A DNA stretch of 64,000 nt, taken from Streptomyces sp. DH-12 (GTDB lineage: Bacteria > Actinomycetota > Actinomycetes > Streptomycetales > Streptomycetaceae). Made by a program: the position numbers and the translations under genes. Within the stretch, counting starts at the first letter, position 1. The number at the start of each line of letters is the position of its first letter. Of this stretch, positions 17,822 to 25,770 are shown one piece after another. The DNA lies in the NCBI RefSeq assembly GCF_002899455.1, contig NZ_PPFB01000001.1:1488001-1552000 (forward strand), written 5' to 3'. The notes beneath the pieces are model-generated. The model did not search any database. It was not told the DNA's origin and saw only the letters and a program-made list of their open reading frames with translations.

Positions 17822-18260
17822 GGGGCAACTCCTCGTCTCCTGGGGGGCGGTGCGGCGGTGCGGGCGCCACGGTGCCGGACGTCCCGCACGGGTCGTGCGA
17901 CCGGTGGTCCGCCCCTGTCCTGTCGTGTGTTCCTCACGGAACGGCGACGCCGGACCGTACGGCCGCGGATCGCGCCCGCGCGTGACGGAACCGGTGTCTC
18001 ACCGGGATCGTCCGGCCGGCCGTTCCCGTCCCGCTCCCCCGCCGTTCCCGGAACGGGGGAACAGCGGCGGCCCCGCCGCGGGAACGGCGGGAACCGTGGG
18101 GGAAGGGAACGGGAACGGCTGCGCGCACGCTCTCCTGAGAAGCCTGAGCGAACCGGCGGCCGTCACGGACCCCTCCTTCCCCGGAAGGCCGCCGCCTCCC
18201 CGCACACGCCGCCGCCCGGCCCCGTCGCCGACGGTCGCCGCCTCCCTGACTGGAGCCCTC
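17822..18260. promoter_or_regulatory. Divergent promoter region with a large imperfect inverted repeat
   Basis: This 439-nt region separates the ATP-grasp gene (leftward) and the serine acetyltransferase gene (rightward) and must hold both promoters. A roughly 100-nt imperfect inverted repeat spans 18019-18119 (gccgttcccgtccc at one end, gggaacgggaacggc at the other), with a smaller gttcccggaac palindrome inside the left arm. It could be an attenuating leader structure or regulator sites; no SARP heptamer array was assigned with confidence. Confidence 0.5.
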
Positions 18261-18953
18261 GTGAGCATGCCTTCCAAGGAGCCCGCCTCTGTCCTGCCTT
18301 TCCGGCCGCCTTCGAGAACCGCCGCGCGCGCACCGCGGCCCACGGCCACCCCGCCCGACGTGTCCGGGGCCGGTCTGCTCCGTCTGATGCGCGAGGACCT
18401 GGACGTCGTGGTCGCACGCGACCCCTCCGTCCGCAACCGCCCCGAGGCCGCGCTGCACCCCGCCCTCACCGCCCTGTGGACGCACCGCGTCGCCCACCGC
18501 CTGCACACCGCGGGCCACCGGATCACCGCCCGGCTGCTGGCCCGCTGGGCCCGGCGGCTGACGGCCGTGGAGATCCACCCCGGAGCGGTCCTGGGCCGCC
18601 GGGTGTTCATCGACCACGGGGCCGCCGTCGTCATCGGCGAGACCTGCACGATCGGTGACGACGTGACGCTCTACCACCAGGTCACGCTCGGCGCGGTCGG
18701 CTGGTGGAGCGACAACCGGCGGCCGGAGGGCGCGCGCCGGCACCCGGTCGTCGGCCGCAACGTCGTCCTGGGCACCAACGCCACCGTCCTGGGCCCGGTG
18801 ACCGTCGGGGACGACGCCGTCATCGGCGCGCAGGCCCTGGTCAACAAGGACGTGCCCGAGGGGGCGCGGATGCTGGCGGCGACCGCCTCCGGGACCGCGC
18901 CGGCCCCCGCCGAGGACGTCTTCGCCACCATCGCCTCGGCCGGTTCCTGGTGA
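18261..18953 (+). CDS. Serine O-acetyltransferase (CysE/EpsC type)
   Basis: A 230-residue left-handed beta-helix acyltransferase that makes O-acetylserine from serine and acetyl-CoA. About 40 N-terminal residues are disordered. They are followed by the SAT helical part (DLDVVVARDPSVRNRPEAALHPALTALWTHRVAH) and the hexapeptide core: EIHPGAVLGRRVFIDHGAAVV, IGETCTIGDDVTLYHQVTLG and VVGRNVVLGTNATVLGPVTV. The catalytic Asp-His pair (IDH) is intact. GTG at 18261 has GGAG 5 nt upstream; ATG at 18267 is the alternative. The next gene, 63 nt downstream, is a cysteine-synthase-type enzyme. Together they form an O-acetylserine arm inside the cluster, which makes this a pathway copy rather than housekeeping. 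Confidence 0.92.
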   Translation: MSMPSKEPASVLPFRPPSRTAARAPRPTATPPDVSGAGLLRLMREDLDVVVARDPSVRNRPEAALHPALTALWTHRVAHRLHTAGHRITARLLARWARRLTAVEIHPGAVLGRRVFIDHGAAVVIGETCTIGDDVTLYHQVTLGAVGWWSDNRRPEGARRHPVVGRNVVLGTNATVLGPVTVGDDAVIGAQALVNKDVPEGARMLAATASGTAPAPAEDVFATIASAGSW

Positions 18954-19016
18954 GTGGTCCCCTCCGCGCACAGCACCCGTCCCCGCCGCCCGCCCGTCCA
19001 GATGAGGAATGACGCC

Positions 19017-19994
19017 ATGCGCACCCTGGAATCCCCCGTCCCCGGCACCCTGCCGGCCCGTCCGCCCGTCGCCGACGGCATCGACGACCTGGTCGGAGCC
19101 ACCCCGCTGGTCCGGCTGCGGCTCGAAGGCCTCGCGCCGGGCGCCGAGGTCCTGGCCAAGCTGGAGGCGGCCAACCCGATGTCGTCCAGCAAGGACCGGG
19201 CGGCCCTGTACATGCTCAGGGCGGCCGAGGAGCGAGGCGAACTGCCGCCGGGCGGCACGATCGTGGAGGCCACCTCCGGCAACACCGGGATCTCGCTGGC
19301 CGCGCTGGCCGCCGCCCGCGGCTACCGCTGTGTGATCGTGCTGCCCGACAACGCGACCACCGAGCGGGTCCGGCTCCTGCGGGCGCTGGGCGCCGAGGTG
19401 GTCCGCACCCCCGCCGACCTGGGCTATCCGGGGGCCATCGAGAAGGCCCAGGAGATCCACGCGGCCTCCCCGGGCTCCTGGTTCCCCTGCCAGCACGAGA
19501 ACCAGGACAACGTCGAGGCCCACTACGCCACCACGGGCCCGGAGATCACGGCGGCCCTCACCGCGACGGGGCGCCGTGCCGCCGCCCTCGTGTGCGCGGT
19601 GGGCACCGGCGGCACCCTCACCGGCGTCGCCCGCCACCTGCGCGAGCAGGACGCGTCCGTGCGGATCGTCGCCGTCGAGCCGACGGGTTCCCCCCTGCTG
19701 TCCCGCGGGCACGCGGGCCGGCACCGCATCCCGGGCCTCAACGGCGGTTTCGTCGCGCCGACCACCGACGTCTCCCTGATCGACGAGGTGATCGCCGTCT
19801 CCGACGACGACGCGCTGGACACGGCCCGCCGGCTCGGTTCGGGAGCGGGACTGTTCGTGGGCGTCTCCTCCGGCGCCGCCGTCCACGCGGCGCGGCTGCT
19901 GGCCGCCCGGCCCGAGTACCGGGACCGGACCGTCGTCACCGTCCTGCCGGACACCGGCGAGCGCTACCTCAGCATGTGGGACGTGACCTCATGA
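19017..19994 (+). CDS. Cysteine-synthase-family PLP enzyme
   Basis: A 325-residue fold-type II PLP enzyme. The PLP Lys is in NPMSSSKDRAA (about residue 59), the substrate loop is EATSGNTGISLA, and the phosphate-binding Gly loop is VGTGGTLTGVAR. QHENQDNVEAHYATTGPEI and PGLNGGFV are family-typical. It should replace the acetyl group of O-acetylserine with a nucleophile: sulfide for cysteine, or another nucleophile, as DcsD does with hydroxyurea in D-cycloserine biosynthesis. ATG at 19017 has GAGGAA upstream; ATG at 19002 is possible. It overlaps the following cupin gene by 4 nt. A role in product assembly or in thiol supply for self-protection are both plausible. Confidence 0.9.
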   Translation: MRTLESPVPGTLPARPPVADGIDDLVGATPLVRLRLEGLAPGAEVLAKLEAANPMSSSKDRAALYMLRAAEERGELPPGGTIVEATSGNTGISLAALAAARGYRCVIVLPDNATTERVRLLRALGAEVVRTPADLGYPGAIEKAQEIHAASPGSWFPCQHENQDNVEAHYATTGPEITAALTATGRRAAALVCAVGTGGTLTGVARHLREQDASVRIVAVEPTGSPLLSRGHAGRHRIPGLNGGFVAPTTDVSLIDEVIAVSDDDALDTARRLGSGAGLFVGVSSGAAVHAARLLAARPEYRDRTVVTVLPDTGERYLSMWDVTS

Positions 19995-20458
19995 CGCTCC
20001 TGGCGGCCAGTCTGCAGAGGTTCGGCGAGGCCTTCAAGGTCCGCATCGGCGAGACGACGACCACGCGGTTCATCGCGGTCGCCGCGACCACCGGCGGCAG
20101 GCTCGGCGTGTTCCACCACCACATGCTGCCCGGTGCCGCCGGCGCCTCGCCGCACTACCACACCAAGATCGCCGAGTCGTTCTACATCCTCTCCGGCGAG
20201 GTCTCCGTGCACGACGGGACCGCCTGGCGCACGGCCCGCACCGGGGACTTCCTGCACGTCCCGGAGAACGCCGTGCACGGCTTCCGCAACGACAGCGACG
20301 CCCCGGCGGAGATGCTCATCATCTTCACCCCGGCCGAGAGCCGCGAGGGCTTCTTCACCGGCCTGGGCGAGCTGCTGGCCGACGGGAACACCCCGACCCG
20401 GGCCGAGCTGACGGCGCTCATGGAGAAGTACGACCAGTTCGAGGTCGACGAGCCCTGA
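19991..20458 (+). CDS. Cupin-domain protein (paralogue of the cupin at 12458)
   Basis: A 155-residue single cupin. Motif 1 is SPHYHTKIAESFYILSGEVSVHDG and motif 2 is VPENAVHGFRN, supplying the usual His/His/Glu/His metal ligands. The C-terminal section IIFTPAESREGFFTGLGELL and EKYDQFEV parallels the other single cupin of the cluster. The start overlaps the PLP-enzyme stop (ATGA), so the two are co-translated. Catalytic role unknown. Confidence 0.9.
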   Translation: MTLLAASLQRFGEAFKVRIGETTTTRFIAVAATTGGRLGVFHHHMLPGAAGASPHYHTKIAESFYILSGEVSVHDGTAWRTARTGDFLHVPENAVHGFRNDSDAPAEMLIIFTPAESREGFFTGLGELLADGNTPTRAELTALMEKYDQFEVDEP

Positions 20459-20519
20459 CCGCGCCCCACCCCCGTACCGACCGTCCCCTTCCCTTCGACA
20501 CCCCTGGGAGCACATCGAC

Positions 20520-21464
20520 ATGCATCCTCTCAACTGGGCCCGTTTCGGGCTGCTGGCCGCCCTGTGGGGGTGCAGCTTCGCCTTCATCAAGGTGTCGCTG
20601 GACGCCTTCGCCCCCCTCCAGCTCGCCTTCGGCCGGCTCCTCGTGGGCGCGCTCGTCGTCGCGGTGATCCTCGCCGTGACCAAGGGCGGCATTCCGGACC
20701 GCGCGGCCTGGGGCCACATCGTGGTCGCCTCCGTCTTCGGCAACGTCGTGCCGTTCACCCTCTTCGCCGTGGGCGAGCAGCACACCACCTCCACCGTCGC
20801 CGGCGTCATCCAGGGCGCCACGCCACTGGTCACCCTGGGCCTCGCGGCCCTGGCCATCAGCACGGAGAAGCCGACGGCCCGCAAGGTCACCGGGCTGGTC
20901 GTCGGCTTCCTCGGCCTGGTCGTGGTGGTCGGGCCCTGGCGGGCCGAGGGCTTCGGTTCCGTGGGCGGCCAGCTGGCCTGCGTCGGAGCCGCCGTCAGCT
21001 ACGCCGTCAGCTTCGTCTACGTCCGCCGCTTCATCGCCCCGTACAAGATCCCGGCGCTGGCCGTGACCGCGGGGCAGCTCACCTCCGCCATGGTCATCAC
21101 CGGTCTGGTCACCACGTTCGGCATCGGCTGGGACCTTCCGGGCGAGCTGACGGTGAAGCCGCTGCTGTCGCTGATCGTGCTCGGGGGCGCCTCCACGGGC
21201 ATCGCCTTCGTGCTGATGAACCGGCTCATCGCGGACGCGGGACCGACCACCGCCTCGGGCGTGAACTACCTCGTCCCGGTCTTCTCCGTGGTCGTCGGCG
21301 CGGTCGCCCTGCAGGAGGCCGTCACCTGGAACGTGCCGGTGGGCGGGGCCGTGGTCATCGCCTCGCTCGCCCTGGCGGAGGGACGCGTGCTGCGCCGCAC
21401 CCAGGCGCCGCCCGCCCCCGCGGCCACCCCGGCGCGGACGGCCGTCGCCCAGAAGACCGGCTGA
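20520..21464 (+). CDS. EamA/DMT-family transporter
   Basis: A 314-residue membrane protein with two EamA repeats, ten predicted helices in all. The first begins MHPLNWARFGLLAALWGCSF and the second follows VGGQLACVGAAVSYAVSFVYVRRF. Family members export amino acids and related small metabolites, and one (DcsJ) is the cycloserine exporter. The gene closes the SAT/PLP enzyme/cupin operon and is followed by two hairpins. It is likely a second exporter or a precursor transporter for the cluster. Confidence 0.92.
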   Translation: MHPLNWARFGLLAALWGCSFAFIKVSLDAFAPLQLAFGRLLVGALVVAVILAVTKGGIPDRAAWGHIVVASVFGNVVPFTLFAVGEQHTTSTVAGVIQGATPLVTLGLAALAISTEKPTARKVTGLVVGFLGLVVVVGPWRAEGFGSVGGQLACVGAAVSYAVSFVYVRRFIAPYKIPALAVTAGQLTSAMVITGLVTTFGIGWDLPGELTVKPLLSLIVLGGASTGIAFVLMNRLIADAGPTTASGVNYLVPVFSVVVGAVALQEAVTWNVPVGGAVVIASLALAEGRVLRRTQAPPAPAATPARTAVAQKTG

Positions 21465-21507
21465 GCCGGCACCGTCCCACGGGGTCCGCGACAGGACGCG
21501 GCCCCCG

Positions 21508-21592
21508 GCACGGCGCGGCGCGCCCCGTCCACGCGGGGCGTGCCGCGCCGTGCGGTCGAGGGGCCGGGAGCGGAACATCCGCTCCCGGCCCC
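21508..21592 (+). terminator. Tandem hairpin terminators after the EamA gene
   Basis: Hairpin 1 pairs 21508-21519 with 21542-21553 (12 bp) and continues as 21521-21527 with 21534-21540. Hairpin 2 pairs 21560-21573 with 21579-21592 (14 bp perfect, loop aacat). Together they separate the two rightward operons. Confidence 0.85.
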
Positions 21593-22053
21593 TTCCTCAT
21601 GCGGCACCGGTGCCGTTCCCGCGCCCTCCCCCGGGCCGGGAGCGGCCCGGGACACGACCGGGAATCCGCCGCGCGAACCTTGCACAGCAGTGCGAGAGAG
21701 CGACGGCGGACCCGTCGCACCACGCTCCCGGTCACCACCGCGGAGACGGCCCGCGGCCCCTCCGCAGCGCCCCGACGGCCGGGCGTCACGTCACCACCGC
21801 ACCACCGCACCGAGCGGGTCCGGCCCCTCACCCGGCGCCGGACGGACCGGGTGCGCCGCGACGTCACCGCGTCACGGCGGCGAGCGGACCCCGCGACGCC
21901 GCGGGCCGCACTCGACGCGTCCCCGGCGGCAGTCCGCCGCCGCGGACCCGCGTGACCGCACACCGGGTCCCGCCGGCTCCGCCCCGTTCCTCTCCCCTCC
22001 ACCGGCAGTCCGGTGCCACCGCACCGGCCTTCGAACAGGAAGCAGCCACCGGC
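21593..22053 (+). promoter_or_regulatory. Upstream region of the bicupin/asnB operon
   Basis: About 460 nt without a gene. It must contain the promoter of the six-gene operon starting at 22054. It is rich in caccgc/cgtcacc motifs (for example 21730-21810 and 21860-21880), which might include SARP direct repeats; their spacing was not regular enough for a firm call. Confidence 0.4.
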
Positions 22054-22869
22054 ATGTCCCCATCCACCGCAGCCACCGCACTGGGCGACGCCCGCATCAT
22101 CACCGCGGCCGAGCTGGAGTTCCGTCCCGTCGCCGACCCCACCGCCCGCACCACCGTGGCGACGCCCGTCAGCCCGGCCGCGGGCGCCACCCACGTCACC
22201 CTCCACGTCGTCCGCGTCGCCGCCGGCGAGTCCTTCGTTCCCGACGACAGCGCCGCCGAGGAGAACACCGCCGTCGTCTTCGCGGGGTCCGGAACGGCCG
22301 ACGTCGGCGGCGACAGCCGTCCCGTCGAGCGCGGTTCCGCCGCCTACGCCCCCACCGGCCGCGCCCTGACGCTCACGGCCGGCGCGGAGGGGCTGACGGC
22401 GTACGTCTGGCGCACCCCGCTCGCGGGCGCCGTCAACGGCGCCGACCCGACGCTGCACTCCTCCCTGTGGGACGAGACCACCCAGCTGCGCGGCTTCGGC
22501 GGCACCGGCCAGGTCGGCGCCGCCGAGCAGCGCGCCACCATGAACTTCGTCTTCTGGCCCGGCACCGGCAGCGGCCGGCTGTGCCTGCACTGCGGCATCC
22601 AGCAGCCCGGCGAGACCTTCAACGTCCACCTCCACCCCGACAGCGACGAGGCGTTCATCGCCTTCGAGGGCGTCGGCCAGATGTACCTGCGCGACCGCTG
22701 GATCGACGTCGCGGCGGGCGACGTCCTGTACGCCGCCCCCGGCGTCCTGCACGGGGCGCGCAACCCGCACACCGGCCCCACCGCCCGCCGCTTCGTGACC
22801 TGCGGCGGTCCCAGCCCTTCCGATCCGGCGCTCTACTCGGCCGCCGGCCACTCCTCCCAGGTCAGGTGA
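22054..22869 (+). CDS. Bicupin protein
   Basis: A 271-residue protein with two cupin folds. The N-terminal one (about residues 40-120) has lost the canonical His ligands (FVPDDSAAEENTAVVFAGSG). The C-terminal one has them (FNVHLHPDSDEAFIAFEGVG and APGVLHGARN). A Cys pair, LCLHCG, precedes the second cupin. It starts the long rightward operon and is followed after 7 nt by asnB. Bicupins include dioxygenases, decarboxylases and isomerases, and the exact reaction is unknown. Confidence 0.85.
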   Translation: MSPSTAATALGDARIITAAELEFRPVADPTARTTVATPVSPAAGATHVTLHVVRVAAGESFVPDDSAAEENTAVVFAGSGTADVGGDSRPVERGSAAYAPTGRALTLTAGAEGLTAYVWRTPLAGAVNGADPTLHSSLWDETTQLRGFGGTGQVGAAEQRATMNFVFWPGTGSGRLCLHCGIQQPGETFNVHLHPDSDEAFIAFEGVGQMYLRDRWIDVAAGDVLYAAPGVLHGARNPHTGPTARRFVTCGGPSPSDPALYSAAGHSSQVR

Positions 22870-22876
22870 GCACGAC

Positions 22877-24739
22877 ATGTGCCGCATCTACGGAACCTTC
22901 AACGTCCGCTCCGAAGAGGCCGAACTGCGCCGCGTCTCCGATCTGATGCACCACGGGGGCCCCGACGCGCAGAGCTTCGCCCACCGGGCCGACTGGGCAC
23001 TCGGCAACAACCGCCTGTCGATCATGGACCCCGAGGGCGGGGCCCAGCCCTACCGCCTGGGCCGCGTCACCGTGGTCTTCAACGGGGAGATCTACAACCA
23101 CCAGGAGCTGCGCGAGCGCCTCACCGGGCTCGGCTTCCACTTCGACGACCACTGCGACGGATCGATCCTGCCGGCGCTGTACACCACCTACGGCGAGCGG
23201 TTCCCCGAGCACCTCGACGGCATGTACTCGGTCGCCGTCATGGACCTGCGCTCCGTTCCCCGCATGGTCCTGGCCACGGACGACGCGGGCATGAAGCCGC
23301 TGTACTACCACTGGGAGGGCAACGCCGGACGGCTGCACTTCGCCTCCGAGCTGCCCGCCCTGCTCGGCTTCGCCGGGGTGCCCGCCGAGGAGGACGAGAC
23401 GGGCCTGGACGCCTACCTCACCTCCAAGACCCCCTTCGGCGACCGGACCATGTTCCGCGGCGTCAGGGTCCTGCCGCCCGCCGCCACCGTCGTCGTCGAC
23501 CACCGCGACGGGCTGCGGATCAAGCACCGGCCCATGGCCCACGAACAGGGCCTGCGCCCCGCCGCCGGCCGCACGCTGGAGGAGTCCGGCACACAGCTGC
23601 GCGACCTGCTGTCGCGCGAGGTGTCCCGGCTGCTGGTGGCGGACGCCCCCGTCGCCGCCGTCACCTCGGGCGGCCTCGACTCCAGCCTGGTCACCGCGCT
23701 CGCGGCACAGGCCTTCCGCGCCTCCGAGGGCGCCGGCTCCCTGCACACCTTCAACGTCGCCTACACCGGCACCTGGCCCAGCGACGAACGCGCCTACGCC
23801 GCCGAGGTCGCGCGCAGCGTCGGCGCCCGCCACCACCAGGTCGAGATCGACCCGGCCACCTTCCCCGACCTGATGACCGACGTCGTACGGCACCTGGGGC
23901 AGCCCAACGCCGACCCCATCACCCTCTCGACGTTCTCCCTCTTCCGCGCCGTGCGCGACGCCGGGTTCAAGGTCGCGCTCACCGGCGACGCGGCCGACGA
24001 ACTCTTCGGCGGCTACAGCCGGATGACCCAGGCGGTCGCCGCCGCCCACGGGGAGGACTGGGCCGGGGCCTATCTCGACCACCTCGCCGCCGTGCCGCGG
24101 GCGCTGCGCGAGAGCCTCTACACCGACGAGTACGCCGCCTCCGTGCGGACGGCGGAGCCGGCCGTGCCGGCCGACGTCCCGCAGACCCTGCGCCTGGACC
24201 TCGGCACCCGTCTGCGGCGCATCACCGCGGTGGAGCAGCGCTACCGCCTTCCCGCCTACCACCTGCGCCGCGTCGACCACCTGTCGATGGCGAGCTCGGT
24301 GGAGGTGCGACTCCCGTTCTGCCAGCCGTCGGTCACGCGCTTCGCCGCCACCCTGTCCGACAGCCACAAGCTGGTTCCCGGGCAGGGCGTGAAGAGGGCC
24401 CTCTACCGCGCCGCCGAGGGGCTCGTCCCGCGCAGCGTCCTGGAGCGGCCCAAGCAGCCCTTCACGCTCCCGATCACCGCGATGCTCGTTCCCGGCCAGC
24501 GGCTGTGGACGCTGGCGCAGGACGCCCTGGACCCCGCGACGCTCCGCGCCGACGGCCGCATCCGGCCCGAGCGGGTCGCGGCGCTCTTCGCCGAGCAGGC
24601 CGCACGCCCCGACGACACCGTCGCCCTGGCCCTGTGGTCGCTGATGTCCCACCAGCTGTGGCGCCAGGAGTTCTTCGGCGCCGCGGGCGCCCGGCTCCCC
24701 CTGACGGCTGCGGCCCCGGTCCTGCAGGAGGCGGCATGA
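22877..24739 (+). CDS. Asparagine-synthase-type amidotransferase
   Basis: A 620-residue class II glutamine amidotransferase. Cys2 is the glutaminase nucleophile (MCRIYGTF); NGEIYNHQELR and HCDGS are further glutaminase-site elements. Where family members usually have RGPD, this protein has GGPD. The C-terminal synthetase domain has the pyrophosphate loop TSGGLDSSLV and TGDAADELFGGY. It would adenylate a carboxylate and convert it to an amide with ammonia from glutamine. In antibiotic clusters such enzymes make amides or close lactams. Here it is coupled to PrpF-, ACAD- and dihydroorotase-type genes and most likely installs the amide nitrogen of the ring being built. Confidence 0.92.
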   Translation: MCRIYGTFNVRSEEAELRRVSDLMHHGGPDAQSFAHRADWALGNNRLSIMDPEGGAQPYRLGRVTVVFNGEIYNHQELRERLTGLGFHFDDHCDGSILPALYTTYGERFPEHLDGMYSVAVMDLRSVPRMVLATDDAGMKPLYYHWEGNAGRLHFASELPALLGFAGVPAEEDETGLDAYLTSKTPFGDRTMFRGVRVLPPAATVVVDHRDGLRIKHRPMAHEQGLRPAAGRTLEESGTQLRDLLSREVSRLLVADAPVAAVTSGGLDSSLVTALAAQAFRASEGAGSLHTFNVAYTGTWPSDERAYAAEVARSVGARHHQVEIDPATFPDLMTDVVRHLGQPNADPITLSTFSLFRAVRDAGFKVALTGDAADELFGGYSRMTQAVAAAHGEDWAGAYLDHLAAVPRALRESLYTDEYAASVRTAEPAVPADVPQTLRLDLGTRLRRITAVEQRYRLPAYHLRRVDHLSMASSVEVRLPFCQPSVTRFAATLSDSHKLVPGQGVKRALYRAAEGLVPRSVLERPKQPFTLPITAMLVPGQRLWTLAQDALDPATLRADGRIRPERVAALFAEQAARPDDTVALALWSLMSHQLWRQEFFGAAGARLPLTAAAPVLQEAA

Positions 24740-25770
24740 CCATCAGCCTGGCCAGGGCCCACGGCACGCCCTGCCCCACCGCCGTCCTGGACGCACGCGC
24801 CCTGCCCGACACCGAGCCCGAACTGCTCGCCCGGCTCTCCGCGCTGCGGGAGACCCTCAGCGCGCACGGGGCCGGCGACGTCCTGAAGAACGCGCTCGTC
24901 CAGCCGTCCCGGCACCCGCTGTTCGACCTGGACTACCGGTTCGTGCAGTCCCTGCCCGACAGCCTCGACAGCTTCGACCTGCGCGGCTCCTGCGGCCACT
25001 CCATCCTGGCCGCGGTGGAGGTCGCCGCCCGCACCGGCATGATCCAGCCGCTCGTGCCCGGCTGCCGGGTCCGGGTCAACGTGCTCAACAACGGCGACAA
25101 CGTCGTGTGCGAGACCGAGGAGACCTCCGAAGGGGGCACCCGCTTCACCGCCCACTTCCTGTGCTCACCGCCCCGGCCGGTGCAGGAGCTGCTCCTGACC
25201 GGCGCGCCGGTCGTCGGCATCCACTTCGAGGGGCGGGTCGTGCCCGTCTCCCTGGTGTCCATGGGCAACCCGTACATCTTCGTGCACGCCGCGGAGCTCG
25301 GCGCTCCCACCGTCGACGCGCTCTTCGCCGACGACCCCGCCCTCTTCGAGAGGATGACCCGGCTGCGCCACGCGGTCTGCGTGGCGCGGGGCTGGGACAC
25401 CGCCGGGGCCTTCCCCAAGGTCGCCGCCCTGCTTCCGGACGCCGAGGGCACCCTCGCCGTCCGCGCGGTCTCCGTGCCGTCCTGGCACCCCACGGTGGCG
25501 CTCACCGGCGCCACCTGCCTGGCGGCGGCCGCCGCGGTCGAGGGGACCGTGCCCCACCTGCTGGCCGGTGAGACCGGGCTGCCGGAGGGCGGCACGCTCG
25601 CCCTGCGCACACCGGGCGCCACGATCCGCGTCTCGGCCCGTACGAAGGGCGACCGGCGGAACCGCGAGCTGGCCTGGATCTCCGTCGCGGAGAAACAGGT
25701 CGACTACCGAGGAGAGATCGTTCCCGTCCCTGTTCCCGAGGAGTTGGCATGGCTTCCGCTGACAGCCTGA
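24736..25770 (+). CDS. PrpF-family isomerase (diaminopimelate-epimerase fold)
   Basis: A 344-residue protein of the PrpF/methylitaconate-isomerase family, whose characterised members move or isomerise the double bond of unsaturated dicarboxylates such as 2-methylaconitate. The catalytic region is FDLRGSCGHSILAAVEVA, with one acid/base Cys. GNPYIFVHAAELG is the typical family motif in the second half. It overlaps asnB by 4 nt and the next gene by 22 nt. A cis/trans or positional alkene isomerisation before ring closure fits the neighbours; epimerisation, as by DcsC of the same fold, is the alternative. Confidence 0.85.
   Translation: MTISLARAHGTPCPTAVLDARALPDTEPELLARLSALRETLSAHGAGDVLKNALVQPSRHPLFDLDYRFVQSLPDSLDSFDLRGSCGHSILAAVEVAARTGMIQPLVPGCRVRVNVLNNGDNVVCETEETSEGGTRFTAHFLCSPPRPVQELLLTGAPVVGIHFEGRVVPVSLVSMGNPYIFVHAAELGAPTVDALFADDPALFERMTRLRHAVCVARGWDTAGAFPKVAALLPDAEGTLAVRAVSVPSWHPTVALTGATCLAAAAAVEGTVPHLLAGETGLPEGGTLALRTPGATIRVSARTKGDRRNRELAWISVAEKQVDYRGEIVPVPVPEELAWLPLTA

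Noticed and set aside
24736..25770. Diaminopimelate epimerase or proline racemase for a cycloserine-type pathway
   Set aside because: The GNPYIFV motif and overall pattern fit PrpF better, and the arginase-like and heme enzymes of the cycloserine cluster (DcsB, DcsA) are absent. Epimerisation is kept only as an alternative.
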